This document shows, piece after piece, positions 63,792 to 64,000 of a stretch of DNA of 64,000 nt (its first letter is position 1; the number at the start of each line of letters is the position of its first letter). Under the pieces are notes generated by a model. The model did not search any database. It was not told the DNA's origin and was given only the letters and a program-made list of their open reading frames with translations. The stretch comes from CAJXQU01 sp965223825. GTDB taxonomy: Bacteria > Pseudomonadota > Gammaproteobacteria > CAJXQU01. The stretch is taken from contig OZ245018.1 of the NCBI GenBank assembly GCA_965223825.1, positions 3,224,001-3,288,000 of the forward strand. The letters run 5' to 3'. The position numbers were made by a program, and so were the translations under genes.

Positions 63792-64000
63792 TTAGCAACC
63801 TAAATTGCAGTCATTCCCGGATTGGATCTCGTGGATTATTCTTAAGCGAACATCCTCTCCTTCGCAATCGTGATAGACGACAATCAGTCCTTTTTTGATA
63901 GAGTCGCCTCCACCGAGCCTGTACTGAAAAACACCGCTAGCCAGATCGTTTCAAGATCAGCTTGAGTTGAAACGACACGATGACGCACATGCGCCGGAAT
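63792..64000 (-). pseudogene. Possible coding remnant at the right edge
   Basis: Leftward reading gives RHRVVSTQADLETIWLAV in one frame, then FQYRLGGGDSIKKGLIVVYH and further DCEGEDVRLR-type sequence to TAA in another. A single frame change near 63922, in a T-run, would join them. The parts read like real protein, so this could be a damaged gene or a short sequencing problem. The protein is not recognised, and the gene continues off the window. Confidence 0.3.

Overview
The window looks like chromosomal DNA of a free-living, respiring gammaproteobacterium, probably aquatic, with GC in the upper 40s by eye. The evidence is the set of typical gammaproteobacterial neighbourhoods: rlmI, prlC, algZ/algR divergent from argH, mutY-yggX-tRNA-Phe, acnD-prpF, ilvA divergent from rpiA, apaG and xthA. 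Genus cannot be fixed from the sequence alone. The backbone is unusually rich in GATC (17 sites in the 1,320 bases 9481-10800, about three times chance, several as GCGATCGC). This richness is lost between 15.4 and 17.5 kb.

Layout. 0-9.4 kb is a minus-strand run: DUF2058 start, RlmI methyltransferase, SH3/coiled-coil membrane protein, oligopeptidase A, a GIDE-LemA-patatin membrane cluster, and the AlgR/AlgZ two-component pair. 9.4-15.2 kb is plus-strand housekeeping: argH, a large AsmA protein, mutY and yggX. tRNA-Phe, with a good sigma-70 promoter, closes that block. It is followed by an accessory stretch (15.4-19.2 kb): a small-protein/GNAT acetyltransferase pair resembling a toxin-antitoxin module, a decayed IS3-family element, a frameshifted thiolase remnant, a DUF1275 membrane protein and a small secreted YHYH protein.

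19.3-24 kb holds a GntR regulator with two palindromic candidate operators, then acnD and prpF, which form the AcnD/PrpF branch of the 2-methylcitrate cycle without prpB or prpC nearby. 24-31.5 kb is the most striking part. It contains a 1,720-residue secreted protein joining a galactose-oxidase-type copper radical oxidase (all active-site residues present), PA14, a YVTN propeller, a two-haem cytochrome c peroxidase-like domain and ricin lectin repeats. A YtkA/FixH-like protein and a separate dihaem peroxidase/MauG-like protein follow on the same strand.

31.7-37.6 kb is a complete RND efflux operon (outer-membrane factor, adaptor, permease). 37.7-50.2 kb is mixed: YceI plus cytochrome b561, two surface-polymer acyltransferases, a zinc metallopeptidase, a molybdopterin oxidoreductase, DUF1287, panE-like, an orphan ParA, apaG, a Nudix hydrolase and tag. 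At 50.5 kb two Fur-like boxes lie between a small unknown gene and a porin/FMN-binding/PepSY operon, suggesting iron-controlled extracytoplasmic flavin electron transfer. 53.2-64 kb carries a DUF1311 protein, xthA with a ZrgA/HupE metal-acquisition pair, a YajG lipoprotein, a class II aldolase, ilvA, rpiA, DUF2905, an atypical TPR/O-GlcNAc-transferase-like protein, a 52-codon gene with a strong ribosome binding site, and a flavocytochrome c sulfide dehydrogenase (fccAB).
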